In this document: one piece after another, positions 1-7,800 of the stretch | How positions within the stretch are numbered: the stretch's first letter is position 1 | Layout of the letters: the number at the start of each line of letters is the position of its first letter | DNA from: Streptococcus sp. LYSM12 | Lineage (GTDB): Bacteria; Bacillota; Bacilli; Lactobacillales; Streptococcaceae | Direction: 5' to 3' | Assembly (NCBI RefSeq): GCF_004569635.1 | Contig: NZ_SPOZ01000017.1 | Span: 1 to 64,000, forward strand | Length of the DNA: 64,000 nt | The notes under the pieces: generated by a model | The model's database searches: none | Told to the model about the DNA's origin: nothing | Seen by the model: only the letters and a program-made list of their open reading frames with translations | Translations under genes and position numbers: made by a program

Positions 1-209
1 TCAATGTCCGCAGAGCACCAAATACATCAGGCGAAATTGTAGCTCAATACAAAAAAGGTCAAACCATCAAGTATGACCTAGTTATTATTGATTTAAACGG
101 ATTTGTTTGGATTTCTTATATTGGTGGCAGCGGAAAGCGCAACTATGTCGCTACAGGCGCGACCAAAAACGGAGAACGTTTCGGATCTGCTTGGGGAACT
201 TTTAAATAA
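1..209 (+). CDS. Phage endolysin, C-terminal SH3b domain (5' end outside window)
   Basis: The frame is open from the window edge and ends with TAA at 207-209; the first complete codon is at 3. The 68 visible residues contain NVRRAPNTSGEIVAQYKKGQ, then a VWISYIGGSGKRNYVATG stretch, and end in FGSAWGTFK. This is the pattern of a bacterial SH3 (SH3_5) cell-wall-binding domain as found at the C-terminus of streptococcal phage lysins. The catalytic part lies outside the window, so the lytic activity cannot be named. The position directly before a terminator and two cargo genes fits the right end of a prophage. The domain call is fairly secure; phage origin is inferred from domain type and context. 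Confidence 0.75.
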   Translation, partial: NVRRAPNTSGEIVAQYKKGQTIKYDLVIIDLNGFVWISYIGGSGKRNYVATGATKNGERFGSAWGTFK

Positions 210-219
210 TATAGCTACA

Positions 220-249
220 CCCGCTCAGGAAACTGGGCGGGATTTTTTT
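220..249 (+). terminator. Rho-independent terminator after endolysin
   Basis: CCCGCTCAG, a GAAA loop and CTGGGCGGG form a 9-pair stem with one G-T pair, followed by a run of seven T. It separates the lysis gene from the downstream cargo unit. Confidence 0.78.
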
Positions 250-269
250 GTTTTTATTGAATATATCGC

Positions 270-298
270 TTGCATAAAGTTTGTACTTATATTATTCT
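270..298 (+). promoter_or_regulatory. Candidate promoter of the Ntn-hydrolase unit
   Basis: TTGCAT (270-275), 17-base spacer, TATTCT (293-298), followed by the GGAGG ribosome site of the gene at 332. Because a terminator precedes it, this promoter would let the two cargo genes be expressed independently of phage late transcription. Confidence 0.5.
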
Positions 299-331
299 GA
301 TTACAGATGATATACGAAATGGAGGAAGTAT

Positions 332-1534
332 ATGACAGCAGAAATCGCTATATTAAACAAACATGGTGTAGCTCTAGCAGCAGATAGTGCAGTTACTATT
401 ACTAATGGTAATGCTTCTAAAACATATAATGCAGCTAATAAGCTATTCTCTTTTGGTAGTGCTCATGATATAGGTTTCATGATTTATGGAGATGCTGATT
501 ACATGGGAATTCCTTGGGAGATAATTTTTAAAGAGTATAGGAGAGTAAATAAGCAAACCGTTTTTAAAACGATTGAGGATTGTGCGAATCAATTTATTGA
601 TTTTGTAAAACAACCCAAATTCAATAATCCTGAAATTGCTAAAGAACAGATACAGGCAATGATGTATCGAGCTTTAGTGACCCTTACGGAATATGCTGGT
701 GAAGATATTAATGCTATTCAAGCACAAAGCGACAATCACGAGATTGATGACGGACAGATTGTAGATATTATAAAAGAAAAAATTGAATCAATGCGCAGAG
801 AATGTATTGATAGGCGCTTTTTTAAATGCGATATCGAACCTGAAACTTTTTTGGGAGACTTCCAAGGCTTTTGCATTGACATACTGACTAAACATTTTAA
901 GTTGCCATTTGAAGAATTTTTAAATGACTTTTTGACATTTATGTATGAGTTGGTTATATATAGAAATATGTTTGAAAGTATATCCGGAATTGTAATTTGT
1001 GGATATGGCGAGGATGAATTATTCCCTTCGTTAGTTTCTTATGAACTTAGTTTTTCGTATAATGAAAGGTTGAAATTAATAAAAAAAGAAGAAGTAGAGA
1101 TATCTTCAGTTGGATGCACGGCTTCTATTATCCCTTTTGCACAATCTGATATGATTTTAACTATCCTAAAGGGAATGGATCCAGCTATGGAACTAGCGGT
1201 TAGCGACAAAATTAGAGAAAGTTCGTTGACCTCAGAAGAGAAAGATAGTATAATTAACTCAATAGCCGATACCCAAAAAGAAAATTTTATCGACCCTATA
1301 CTAAATATAGTAGGTATGTTGTCCATTGACGAGTTGGCTAATATGGCGGCTACACTAGTTAATTTAACGTCATTCAAGCGTCACTACACCGATTCCCTTG
1401 AAACGGTGGGCGGACCGGTAGATGTTCTGGTTGTGACTAGAGGAGACGGTCCTATATGGATAAACAGAAAAGAGTATTTTGATATCAATAAAAATATTGA
1501 TTATCAATTAAGAAAGAAGAGGTGTAGATTATGA
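332..1534 (+). CDS. Proteasome/HslV-like Ntn-hydrolase protein of unknown function (prophage cargo)
   Basis: The 400-residue product starts MTAEIAILNKHGVALAADSA. If Met1 is removed, Thr becomes residue 1, Asp falls at 17 and a Lys in NAANKLF at 36. This matches the Thr1/Asp17/Lys33 catalytic pattern of proteasome beta subunits and HslV, with a slightly longer loop. A mainly helical insertion follows (about 65-215), then a strand pair around SGIVICGYGEDELFPS and a C-terminal block with GGPVDVLVVTRGDG and IWINRKEYF. At 400 residues it is about twice the length of HslV (about 175). The start is set by GGAGG six bases upstream. It has its own promoter after the lysin terminator and overlaps the next gene by four bases. 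I recognise the fold-like N-terminus but no characterised relative; protease, amidase or defence roles are all unproven. The DNA is visibly more AT-rich than the host genes. Confidence 0.7.
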   Translation: MTAEIAILNKHGVALAADSAVTITNGNASKTYNAANKLFSFGSAHDIGFMIYGDADYMGIPWEIIFKEYRRVNKQTVFKTIEDCANQFIDFVKQPKFNNPEIAKEQIQAMMYRALVTLTEYAGEDINAIQAQSDNHEIDDGQIVDIIKEKIESMRRECIDRRFFKCDIEPETFLGDFQGFCIDILTKHFKLPFEEFLNDFLTFMYELVIYRNMFESISGIVICGYGEDELFPSLVSYELSFSYNERLKLIKKEEVEISSVGCTASIIPFAQSDMILTILKGMDPAMELAVSDKIRESSLTSEEKDSIINSIADTQKENFIDPILNIVGMLSIDELANMAATLVNLTSFKRHYTDSLETVGGPVDVLVVTRGDGPIWINRKEYFDINKNIDYQLRKKRCRL

Positions 1535-1716
1535 TGATGTATGCAAATACTTTTTTTACGATAGAACGTGATGTGAACAAAAGTGAAAAAAAGCCCGCTT
1601 TACAGAAGTCTCAACCTGCGACTACTATAAAAGACACTTACACAAGTATAACAAGGGATGACGTAGAATTAGAAATTTTAAACTTTGATAAACTTATTGT
1701 GAACACGGTGAGATAA
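1531..1716 (+). CDS. Small hypothetical protein coupled to the Ntn-hydrolase gene
   Basis: A 61-residue charged protein (start MMMYANTFFTIERDVNKSEK, end NFDKLIVNTVR) whose ATG overlaps the upstream stop in an ATGA arrangement. A GAGGTG ribosome site lies nine bases before the first ATG. There is no signal peptide, membrane segment or recognisable motif. Overlapping starts of this kind usually mean coupled translation, so it may act with the Ntn-hydrolase as a partner, inhibitor or substrate; that is inference. The unit ends at the terminator at 1769. Confidence 0.55.
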   Translation: MMMYANTFFTIERDVNKSEKKPALQKSQPATTIKDTYTSITRDDVELEILNFDKLIVNTVR

Positions 1717-1768
1717 CAAATAGGTTGGTTACACTGTACCCAATCCTAAAATTTTTCATAATCTCCTG

Positions 1769-1794
1769 CACCAGCTGTAACGCTGGTGTTTTTT
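1769..1794 (+). terminator. Terminator of the prophage cargo unit
   Basis: CACCAGC, six-base loop, GCTGGTG, then TTTTTT. Confidence 0.82.
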
Positions 1795-1909
1795 GCGTTA
1801 TATTTGCTGATGTTTTAGAGGAGCTTTTTGGGGTGTTGATGGCTATTAACTTTTCGCCCAAAATTCACCCAAAAAAATTATAAAATGAGATAAAATAACA
1901 TAAAAAGAA
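1795..1909. other. AT-rich stretch, candidate prophage/host junction
   Basis: There is no coding potential between the cargo terminator and the metF-side hairpin. The stretch contains short repeated ATAAAA words around 1880-1905 and TTCGCCCAAAATTCACCC at 1854-1870. The right attachment site must lie in or near here if the flanking host gene is metF, but the matching left end is outside the window, so the core cannot be defined. Confidence 0.25.
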
Positions 1910-1943
1910 AGACGATAAACGCAGTAAAATCAGTTTATCGTCT
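1910..1943 (-). terminator. Probable terminator of metE-metF
   Basis: AGACGATAAAC (1910-1920) and GTTTATCGTCT (1933-1943) form a perfect 11-bp inverted repeat around a 12-base loop. On the minus strand a T-rich tract follows, so it can stop transcription arriving from metF. The remaining bases to 2060 show nothing coding. Confidence 0.62.
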
Positions 1944-2060
1944 TATTATGGTTTAGTCTAAAAACACTTGTATTGTTCTTTTGTAATCATACCTCTATTG
2001 TAACGCAAAATACCCTCTCTATCAAGAAAATAGAAAGGGGTGGGGAAATGGTTTGTTCCA

Positions 2061-2921
2061 CTAGACGGCTGAATGTTTGAACAGCGAATAGGTAGCGTGG
2101 TGGATATAGTTAGCGACCTGGGGATTATTCATTGTATACAGGTGGATTCCTGCTACATCTTGTGTTACCAGGTCAACAATCTGGTCAATGGCATAGGCCA
2201 GACCTGCGGCTTGTAAAGATTCGGGATCGTGTTCATACTTATCTAAAATTGCTCGAAACTTCCGTGGCAAACGGATATTGTCACAGGTGTGGAACAAGCG
2301 GAGCGCCTGATTACGATTGATAATAGGCATAATCCCTGCAAATATCGGGACCTCAATGTCTGCTAGTTGGCATTTTTCCTGAAAATCGTAAAAGATATCA
2401 TTGTCAAAAAAGAGTTGGGTAACAAGGCTTGAGCAACCGGCAGTCACTTTTTTCTTGAGGTGTTTAATATCTGAAATCTGATTTGGCGAATCGGGGTGAC
2501 TTTCCGGATAACAGGTTCCAACAATATCAAGATGTGGGGCCTTATCTTTAATAAAGGAAATCAAATCTGTTGCATACTGAAAATCGTTCTGCGGTGCTAC
2601 ATCAGGAATACTATCTCCACGCAGGGCCAAAATTTTAGTGACTCCAATCTGATCAAGGGCTGTTAAGATGTTTGCTACCTGTGCTTTGGTTAGGTAAAGA
2701 GCAGGTAGGTGGGCAATAGTGGGAATTCCTAATTCGTTGTGGATATAATTCGCTAATCGGATTGTCGTTTCTTCAATGTCGAATTTGTGATTGCTTGCAG
2801 TGACGCTGATAAAGTGGGGGAGCTAAATCCTGCATATTGTGAAGAGCAGAGAGGATTTTTCATTGCCTGCAGTGGGATTTGGCGGAAATACTTCGAATGA
2901 AAGACGAGGAGGATGCACCAT
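2061..2921 (-). pseudogene. metF: 5,10-methylenetetrahydrofolate reductase, frameshifted
   Basis: Intact MetF makes the 5-methyl-THF that MetE uses. Reading from ATG at 2919-2921 gives MVHPPRLSFEVFPPNPTAGN, a typical MetF N-terminus, but the frame hits TAG at 2823-2825 after 32 codons. The family sequence can be rebuilt by adding one base in the T run near 2866-2870 and removing one from the G run near 2816-2820. The two one-base changes compensate, so the rest (PHFISVTASN, ALRGDS, QLFFDN, to the stop at 2061) is back in the original frame. The total length of 286 codons is normal for MetF. Both changes lie in homopolymers about 50 bases apart, so this is either a real inactivation or an assembly error. 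The longest ATG-initiated piece, from 2630, lacks about 97 N-terminal residues and should not be functional. It follows metE by 53 bases. Confidence 0.85.
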
Positions 2922-2974
2922 TGTTTTATCCTGTCTATATGAGTAGGAGAGGAGAAAACGAGGGTTCTCCTTGT

Positions 2975-5230
2975 CTATTGCTTGATTTTTTGACGAGCAG
3001 CTTTAGCAGCTTTTACTAAACGGCTCAGACTTTTTCGGGTTTCCTTGATACCGCGAGTTTTGAGACCGCAATCTGGATTGATCCAGACTTTATGGCTTGG
3101 GACCTTAGTGAGAATAGCTGTGATAGCGTGGTCAATCTCACGTTCAGCTGGTATGCGTGGTGAGTGAATATCGTAAACCCCAGGTCCGACCTGCGTTTGG
3201 AAGTTTTGTGCCTTTAATTCGTCTAGAATCACGAGGTTGGAGCGGCTAGCTTCAAAGGAGATAACATCTGCATCCATATTGTCAATGGCCGGGATAATAT
3301 CGATAAATTCGCTGTAGCACATGTGGGTATGAATCTGTGTATCAGGTGCCACTGTTGAGTGTACCAAGCGAAAGGCTGGAATAGCCCAGTCTAGATAATC
3401 CTCGTACCAGTCGCTCTTACGCAGTGGTAGTTTCTCACGTAGCGCGGCCTCATCAATCTGGATAATCTTGATGCCAGCAGTCTCTAAATCATGCACCTCT
3501 TCTTTAATGGCAAGTGCAATCTGCAAGGTCGATTCCTTGATTGAAATATCTTCACGAGGAAAAGACCAGTTGAGAATGGTAACAGGACCAGTCAGCATGC
3601 CTTTGACGGGTTTAGCTGTTCTACTTTGGGCATAGCTGGACCATTTGACGGTAATCGGCTGCAGGCGCGTAATATCTCCCCAAATGATTGGGGGTTTCAC
3701 TCCCCGCATACCGTAGGATTGAACCCAGCCATTTTTACTAAAGAGGTAGCCAGATAGGTTTTGCCCGAAGTATTCTACCATGTCATTGCGTTCAAATTCA
3801 CCGTGAACGAGGACATCAAAGCCGACTTCTTCCTGCCAGTTAATCCAATCATCAATCTGTTTCGCGAGAAATTCATCGTATGCTTGGGCAGATAGTTCCC
3901 CCTGGTGGAATGCAAGTCGGCTGGCTCGAACTTCTTCTGTCTGTGGGAAAGATCCGATGCTCGTTGTTGGTAAGACTGGTAGCTTGAGGCGCTCTGCCTG
4001 TAATTTTTCACGTTCTGTAAAAATTGGAAAGCGGCTATAATCTTCTTCTCTTAAGTCTGCAATACGAGTCGCCAGTGCTGCATTTTTTCCAACTCGCTCT
4101 GCTTCAAACAAGCCCTTGTTACGTGCTAAGATATCAGCTCCACCATTTGCTAAAATTGTATCCAAGTCACAGAGTTCTGCTAGTTTTTCCACGGCAAAAG
4201 CAAAATGTTGCAGGATGCTTGTGTCCAATTCTTCATTTTCTGTTGTAAATGGCACATGTAAAAGTGAGCAAGAGGTGTTGAGGACGACACGGTCGGCAGG
4301 TACTTTTTTTAGAATGGCAAGGCTCTGTTCGTAGTTATTGCGCCAGATGTTTTTTCCATTGACAATACCTGCGTAGAGGACCTTGTCTGTTGGGAAACCT
4401 GTTGAGACAAGGTCCAGCGTCTTTTTTCCTTCAACAAAGTCAAGCCCCAAGCCATCAATTTGTAAGTTAATGAGGTCTGAATAGACATCACGCACATCTC
4501 CAAAGTAAGTTTGGACAAGGACAGACAAGCCTTTCTTATCTGCCAATAAATTGTTGTAAATTTCTAAGAAAAGTGCCCTTTCCCCAGCAGATATATCCTT
4601 GACCAAGCTCGGTTCATCTAGCTGAATGGTATCAGCACCCAGTTCTGCTAGTTTTTCAAAGATCACTTGATAGGTCGCGACAATGCTTTCTACAAAATCG
4701 GTAGCGACAGTGCCTGCTTCATAATCTGCTAATTGTAAGAATGTAAATGGACCGATAAGAACAGGGCGGGTGTGTATACCTTGTGCTTTTGCTTCTGAAA
4801 ATTCGTCAAAAATCTTGTTGGAGGCAAGCCTTACCTGGGTATCTTTTTCAAATTTCGGAACGATGTAGTGGTAGTTCGTATTGAACCACTTTTTCATGGG
4901 GAGGGCTCTAACATCACCTTTTTCTCCTTGATAACCACGAGAAAGAGCAAAGTAGCATTCTAGCTCGGTCAAATCTAAGTCCCGCACTGCTTTAGGTACT
5001 ACATTGAGCAAGAAAGCTGTATCAAGGACATTATCATAATGCGAGAAGTCGTTACTTGGAATCTCTGTGATCCCTGCTTTTTTGACCAAGTTCCAATGCT
5101 TGCTACGGAGATGTTTAGCTGTTTCTAGCAACTCTGCTTCATCAATTTCTCCTCTAAAGTATTTTTCAGTTGTAAATTTTAATTCACGAAATTCGCCCAG
5201 ACGCGGGAAACCAATAATTGTTGAGACCAT
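2975..5230 (-). CDS. metE: Cobalamin-independent methionine synthase
   Basis: MetE transfers a methyl group from 5-methyl-THF (polyglutamate) to homocysteine. The 751-residue length is standard for the family. The N-terminal barrel starts [20 protein letters not shown]. The C-terminal barrel carries the zinc/homocysteine ligands in [10 protein letters not shown] (His and Cys), the Glu in SFEASRS and the Cys in [16 protein letters not shown] site lies just before the ATG. It is the first gene of a two-gene unit with metF. If metF is really broken, MetE lacks an internal source of its methyl donor. The 5' region (5231-5360) has no recognisable riboswitch; a weak TATACA-N17-TAGGAT pair on the minus strand is the best promoter guess and would need an activator. 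Confidence 0.97.
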   Translation of the reverse strand: MVSTIIGFPRLGEFRELKFTTEKYFRGEIDEAELLETAKHLRSKHWNLVKKAGITEIPSNDFSHYDNVLDTAFLLNVVPKAVRDLDLTELECYFALSRGYQGEKGDVRALPMKKWFNTNYHYIVPKFEKDTQVRLASNKIFDEFSEAKAQGIHTRPVLIGPFTFLQLADYEAGTVATDFVESIVATYQVIFEKLAELGADTIQLDEPSLVKDISAGERALFLEIYNNLLADKKGLSVLVQTYFGDVRDVYSDLINLQIDGLGLDFVEGKKTLDLVSTGFPTDKVLYAGIVNGKNIWRNNYEQSLAILKKVPADRVVLNTSCSLLHVPFTTENEELDTSILQHFAFAVEKLAELCDLDTILANGGADILARNKGLFEAERVGKNAALATRIADLREEDYSRFPIFTEREKLQAERLKLPVLPTTSIGSFPQTEEVRASRLAFHQGELSAQAYDEFLAKQIDDWINWQEEVGFDVLVHGEFERNDMVEYFGQNLSGYLFSKNGWVQSYGMRGVKPPIIWGDITRLQPITVKWSSYAQSRTAKPVKGMLTGPVTILNWSFPREDISIKESTLQIALAIKEEVHDLETAGIKIIQIDEAALREKLPLRKSDWYEDYLDWAIPAFRLVHSTVAPDTQIHTHMCYSEFIDIIPAIDNMDADVISFEASRSNLVILDELKAQNFQTQVGPGVYDIHSPRIPAEREIDHAITAILTKVPSHKVWINPDCGLKTRGIKETRKSLSRLVKAAKAARQKIKQ

Positions 5231-5534
5231 AAGATTCCTCCAAAATGTATTCTTGACACTATCCTAGCAGAAAATACGCTATTTGTATAATTGAAAATGT
5301 TTAGGGAATGGTATAGTTTTTGGAAATGGATAGCAGTTTTTATCACAGAAAATAGACTATAGAGGAGGAGAAGTTGCAGGGATTACTAGGGTTAGACAGG
5401 GTGGGGGGTAAGGAAGTAGAGCTTCTATGGCTGGATGATAAAAATTTCAAAAGAGCTGATAAAAGATTCATATTAGACACGAAAAGAAAGGAGTGATACG
5501 ATAGAAAACAAAGGAACGTAAAAGAGGTGGCGCA
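5231..5534. other. Divergent intergenic region between metE and the C26 amidase
   Basis: It holds the metE leader (minus) and the upstream region of the gene at 5535. A TTG-initiated 40-codon frame at 5374-5496 (plus) sits behind GGAGGAG, but its composition is unconvincing, so I did not call it as a gene. No hairpin-plus-T-run and no known riboswitch motif were seen. Confidence 0.3.
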
Positions 5535-6224
5535 ATGAAGAAAGTGATAGTGGGAATTACGGGAAATGAAAAGGAAATGCCCTCCATTTATGGCTTGACC
5601 TATGTTGCGGTAGTGCGAGATTTGACCGAGGGAGTGACAGTAGCAGGAGGTTTGCCGATTGTGATTCCAATTGGAACACCCGATTTGGCTAAGGATTATA
5701 TCGATAGGATTGATAAATTGATTCTTTCAGGTGGTCAGAATGTTAGTCCGCATTTTTATCAGGAGGAACAAGCAATTGACAGTGATGATTATTTGCTGGC
5801 GCGTGATCGGTTTGAGCTAGCTTTGATTGAGGAAGCTTTGAAACAAGGGAAGCCGATTTTTGCAGTTTGTCGAGGTATGCAGCTCTTAAATGTAGCTTTG
5901 GGTGGTAGTTTGCAGCAGGAAGTAAGGCATCATTGGCAGGAGACATTAAAAGGAACCTTTCATGGCTTGCAAATTCGTCCGAATAGTCGGGTCAGCCAGC
6001 TTTTTCATCAGGATAGTCAAATCAATTCTTTTCATAGACAAAGTATCAAACAGTTGGCTCCTGATTTGCAGGTGACGGCGCGTGATCCACGTGACGGAAC
6101 TATTGAAGCAGTAGAGGGTCGAGGTGAATTATCGGTTTTAGGAGTACAGTGGCATCCGGAATTTCTATGCAGGGATTGTGAAAGCAATCGCCAGTTGTTT
6201 GACTATATTGTTCATCAGTTGTGA
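5535..6224 (+). CDS. Gamma-glutamyl-gamma-aminobutyrate hydrolase-like class I amidotransferase (peptidase C26)
   Basis: The 229-residue cytosolic protein has the class I glutamine-amidotransferase-like layout. FAVCRGMQLLNVALGG carries the nucleophilic Cys, GVQWHPEF the His and Glu of the triad, and LSGGQNVSPHFY the oxyanion-region loop. The family (PuuD and relatives) hydrolyses gamma-glutamyl amides. There is no synthetase domain, so it is a free-standing hydrolase; the true substrate is unknown. It stands alone on its strand between metE and a repeat-filled region. The ribosome site is AGAGGTGG, eight or so bases before the ATG. Confidence 0.87.
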   Translation: MKKVIVGITGNEKEMPSIYGLTYVAVVRDLTEGVTVAGGLPIVIPIGTPDLAKDYIDRIDKLILSGGQNVSPHFYQEEQAIDSDDYLLARDRFELALIEEALKQGKPIFAVCRGMQLLNVALGGSLQQEVRHHWQETLKGTFHGLQIRPNSRVSQLFHQDSQINSFHRQSIKQLAPDLQVTARDPRDGTIEAVEGRGELSVLGVQWHPEFLCRDCESNRQLFDYIVHQL

Positions 6225-6689
6225 GATATGAGAGGGCCTTACTCGTGTTAGGTTCTACTTTCAACAGTCTTTCTAGACTGTTGAAGCAGCAAAGCCAAAT
6301 AGTCGGTCGAACAGAAGCGGAACGCTTCGTCATGCTCCCTTATGCAGGAGCCAGCTAGGTTTGTCACATACAAAGTGAGCAAGCAGCTAGCAATCACTGA
6401 CTTGTAGACCAGAAGTTTTTGCTATTTCGTTTTGAGATTTAGGCAGGTGGCTAGGTTCATCACCAATGAAATACAGGGAAGAGCCAGATAGCTGTCGCTC
6501 TATCTATTTTTATATCATCCTGCTGGACATTTAGCCTCTTGGGCAGGACTTTGTCCAGGTAATCATGAGAGTGCTGGTAAGAAACGAAGCACCAAGATTT
6601 GACATGGGAATACCTATTTGAAGAAATGCTTATGTCAAGCAGCTTTCGCCGCTAGGAATCCAAAAGGAAGTCCCTTAGCAGAACGATTT
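6225..6689. repeat. Degenerate family A-like repeat DNA, no gene
   Basis: No credible reading frame. CAACAGTCTTTCTAGACTGTTG (6262-6283) is a hairpin also seen in the family A array near 26240-26262. Words such as CAGCTAGGTTTGT and CCAGATAGCTGTC resemble the array at 18780-19060. The stretch reads as an eroded repeat array downstream of the amidase gene. Confidence 0.45.
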
Positions 6690-6848
6690 TATAGTCATTT
6701 CGTTTCTATTTTTATTCCTTCGTTCACTCGTCTTGCTGTACCATTGAGAAAAGTTACACTTTTCTTATCTGTCACTTGAAATAGTTATCAACTATTTCAA
6801 CTACCTGCGACTCGTTGCCTAGTACTAAAAATAAACGAAACGGCTATA
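6690..6848 (+). repeat. Family B (RUP-like) element, long 159-bp form
   Basis: It starts TATAGTCATTTCGTTTC and ends AAACGAAACGGCTATA, so the ends are imperfect inverted repeats of about 20 bp. The centre has the family words TTCGTTCACTCG and CTTGCTGTAC, plus an extra insert with two internal hairpins (GAAAAGTTACACTTTTC, GAAATAGTTATCAACTATTTC). The copy at 57124-57282 has the same length and the same insert. TA at both boundaries fits IS630/mariner-type mobilisation, as known for pneumococcal RUP (about 107 bp). Confidence 0.7.
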
Positions 6849-7051
6849 TCAGATTCAAAGTCGGCGTGGTCCACAGAAAGCAACGATTGCCCTAGCACCT
6901 CCATTATTAAAAATAGCCTATATACTTTTGAAAGAACAAATGGCTTACTCTGAATTTTTGGCACAGAAAAAGACTACTAGAAACGAGCTAGTAGCCTAAC
7001 TATAAAATTTTTTCGCTTTGATGATGTCACAGGGAGGGAATTTTGGCATTC
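6849..7051. other. Intergenic, nothing recognised
   Basis: No gene, promoter or clear hairpin between the family B element and the inverted family C copy. Confidence 0.3.
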
Positions 7052-7436
7052 TTTCTAGTTTTCGTATAAAAGCCCAGCTTTCTCACTTTATGAACCGAAT
7101 GACATTGACGCAGTGGTTGTTTGCTTCAATGGCTATCGTGCCGTTGAAAGGTGGAAATGAACTGTTGTTCCTTTTGTTTTAAGGGAACCAGGCTAAAAAG
7201 CTCCACTGGAGCTTTTTACTGTTCCCCACTCCACATCTGACCTCTGCGACTGGTGCGAACGTGTTGGCTTCATTTCTAACCTCCAACAGTCACTACTCTG
7301 ACTGTTGGAGCTATGCGAGGGGGTGGGAGTGAAACGGTCTGGAGATAGACAGTTTCAGCCCTAAGCTAGAATGCAGGAAATAAGGTAAAAACGGAACTCT
7401 TTCTCATGTGTTTTGAGTTCTTTCCCACTCCCCTTG
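7052..7436 (-). repeat. Family C hairpin-rich repeat, inverted orientation
   Basis: It contains, in reverse, the same blocks as 12679-13047 and 32741-33077: GCCCAGCTTTCTCACTTTAT, CTCCAACAGTCACTACTCTG, AAAAGCTCCACTGGAGCTTTT and a closing TTCTTTCCCACTCCCC. Several blocks are self-complementary, so the RNA would fold into a row of stems. No protein is encoded. Confidence 0.6.
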
Positions 7437-7492
7437 TTTTTAAGATGAATTAGAGGGAATTGAGCCGTTACAGGACAACTGTAGGGAGATTT

Positions 7493-7598
7493 TATAGTCT
7501 GTTCGTTTATCTTTTACGACTTCGTTCACTCGCTTTGCCGTACTCCAGTACAGCCTGCAGCTCGTTGCCTAGTACTAAAAGTAAACGAACAGATTATA
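7493..7598 (+). repeat. Family B (RUP-like) element, 106 bp
   Basis: TATAGTCTGTTCGTTTATC at the left and GTAAACGAACAGATTATA at the right are inverted repeats; the core contains GCTTTGCCGTACTCCAGTAC. Part of it lies inside a spurious 91-codon frame that I rejected. Confidence 0.7.
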
Positions 7599-7665
7599 AA
7601 GTGAAAGGTAGATGTTTGGAAAAGGTCAAGGGATCTTATTTTTTTAAAAATGGGGATGGGGTATC

Positions 7666-7699
7666 TTGTTTCTTTAGAGGCATGCCTCTAAAGAAACAA
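7666..7699. repeat. Perfect 34-bp palindrome downstream of rclA
   Basis: The left arm TTGTTTCTTTAGAGGC (7666-7681) is matched exactly by GCCTCTAAAGAAACAA (7684-7699) around AT. No T-run follows on either strand directly, so it is not a standard terminator. The rest of 7599-7800 holds nothing else I recognise. Confidence 0.6.
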
Positions 7700-7800
7700 A
7701 GGTTCGGAAAATGCAACGACATGCGTTTGCGATGATTTTTGGTAGAACTATGGTAGAAGACTACAAGTGTTCGTCTTTATAGGGATGTAGCCATCATTGC

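Noticed and set aside
5312..5321. TATAGTTT half-site upstream of metE, and a similar word at 13337 upstream of metQ, as streptococcal MET-box operators
   Set aside because: Only the left half matches in each case, the two words are in opposite orientation relative to their genes, and at metQ the word is better explained as the -10 element.
5374..5496. TTG-initiated 40-codon frame behind GGAGGAG
   Set aside because: The spacing is short, the composition is not protein-like and no homologue comes to mind.
7460..7735. 91-codon frame across a family B element
   Set aside because: It spans the element and its flank, without a ribosome site or a plausible protein.
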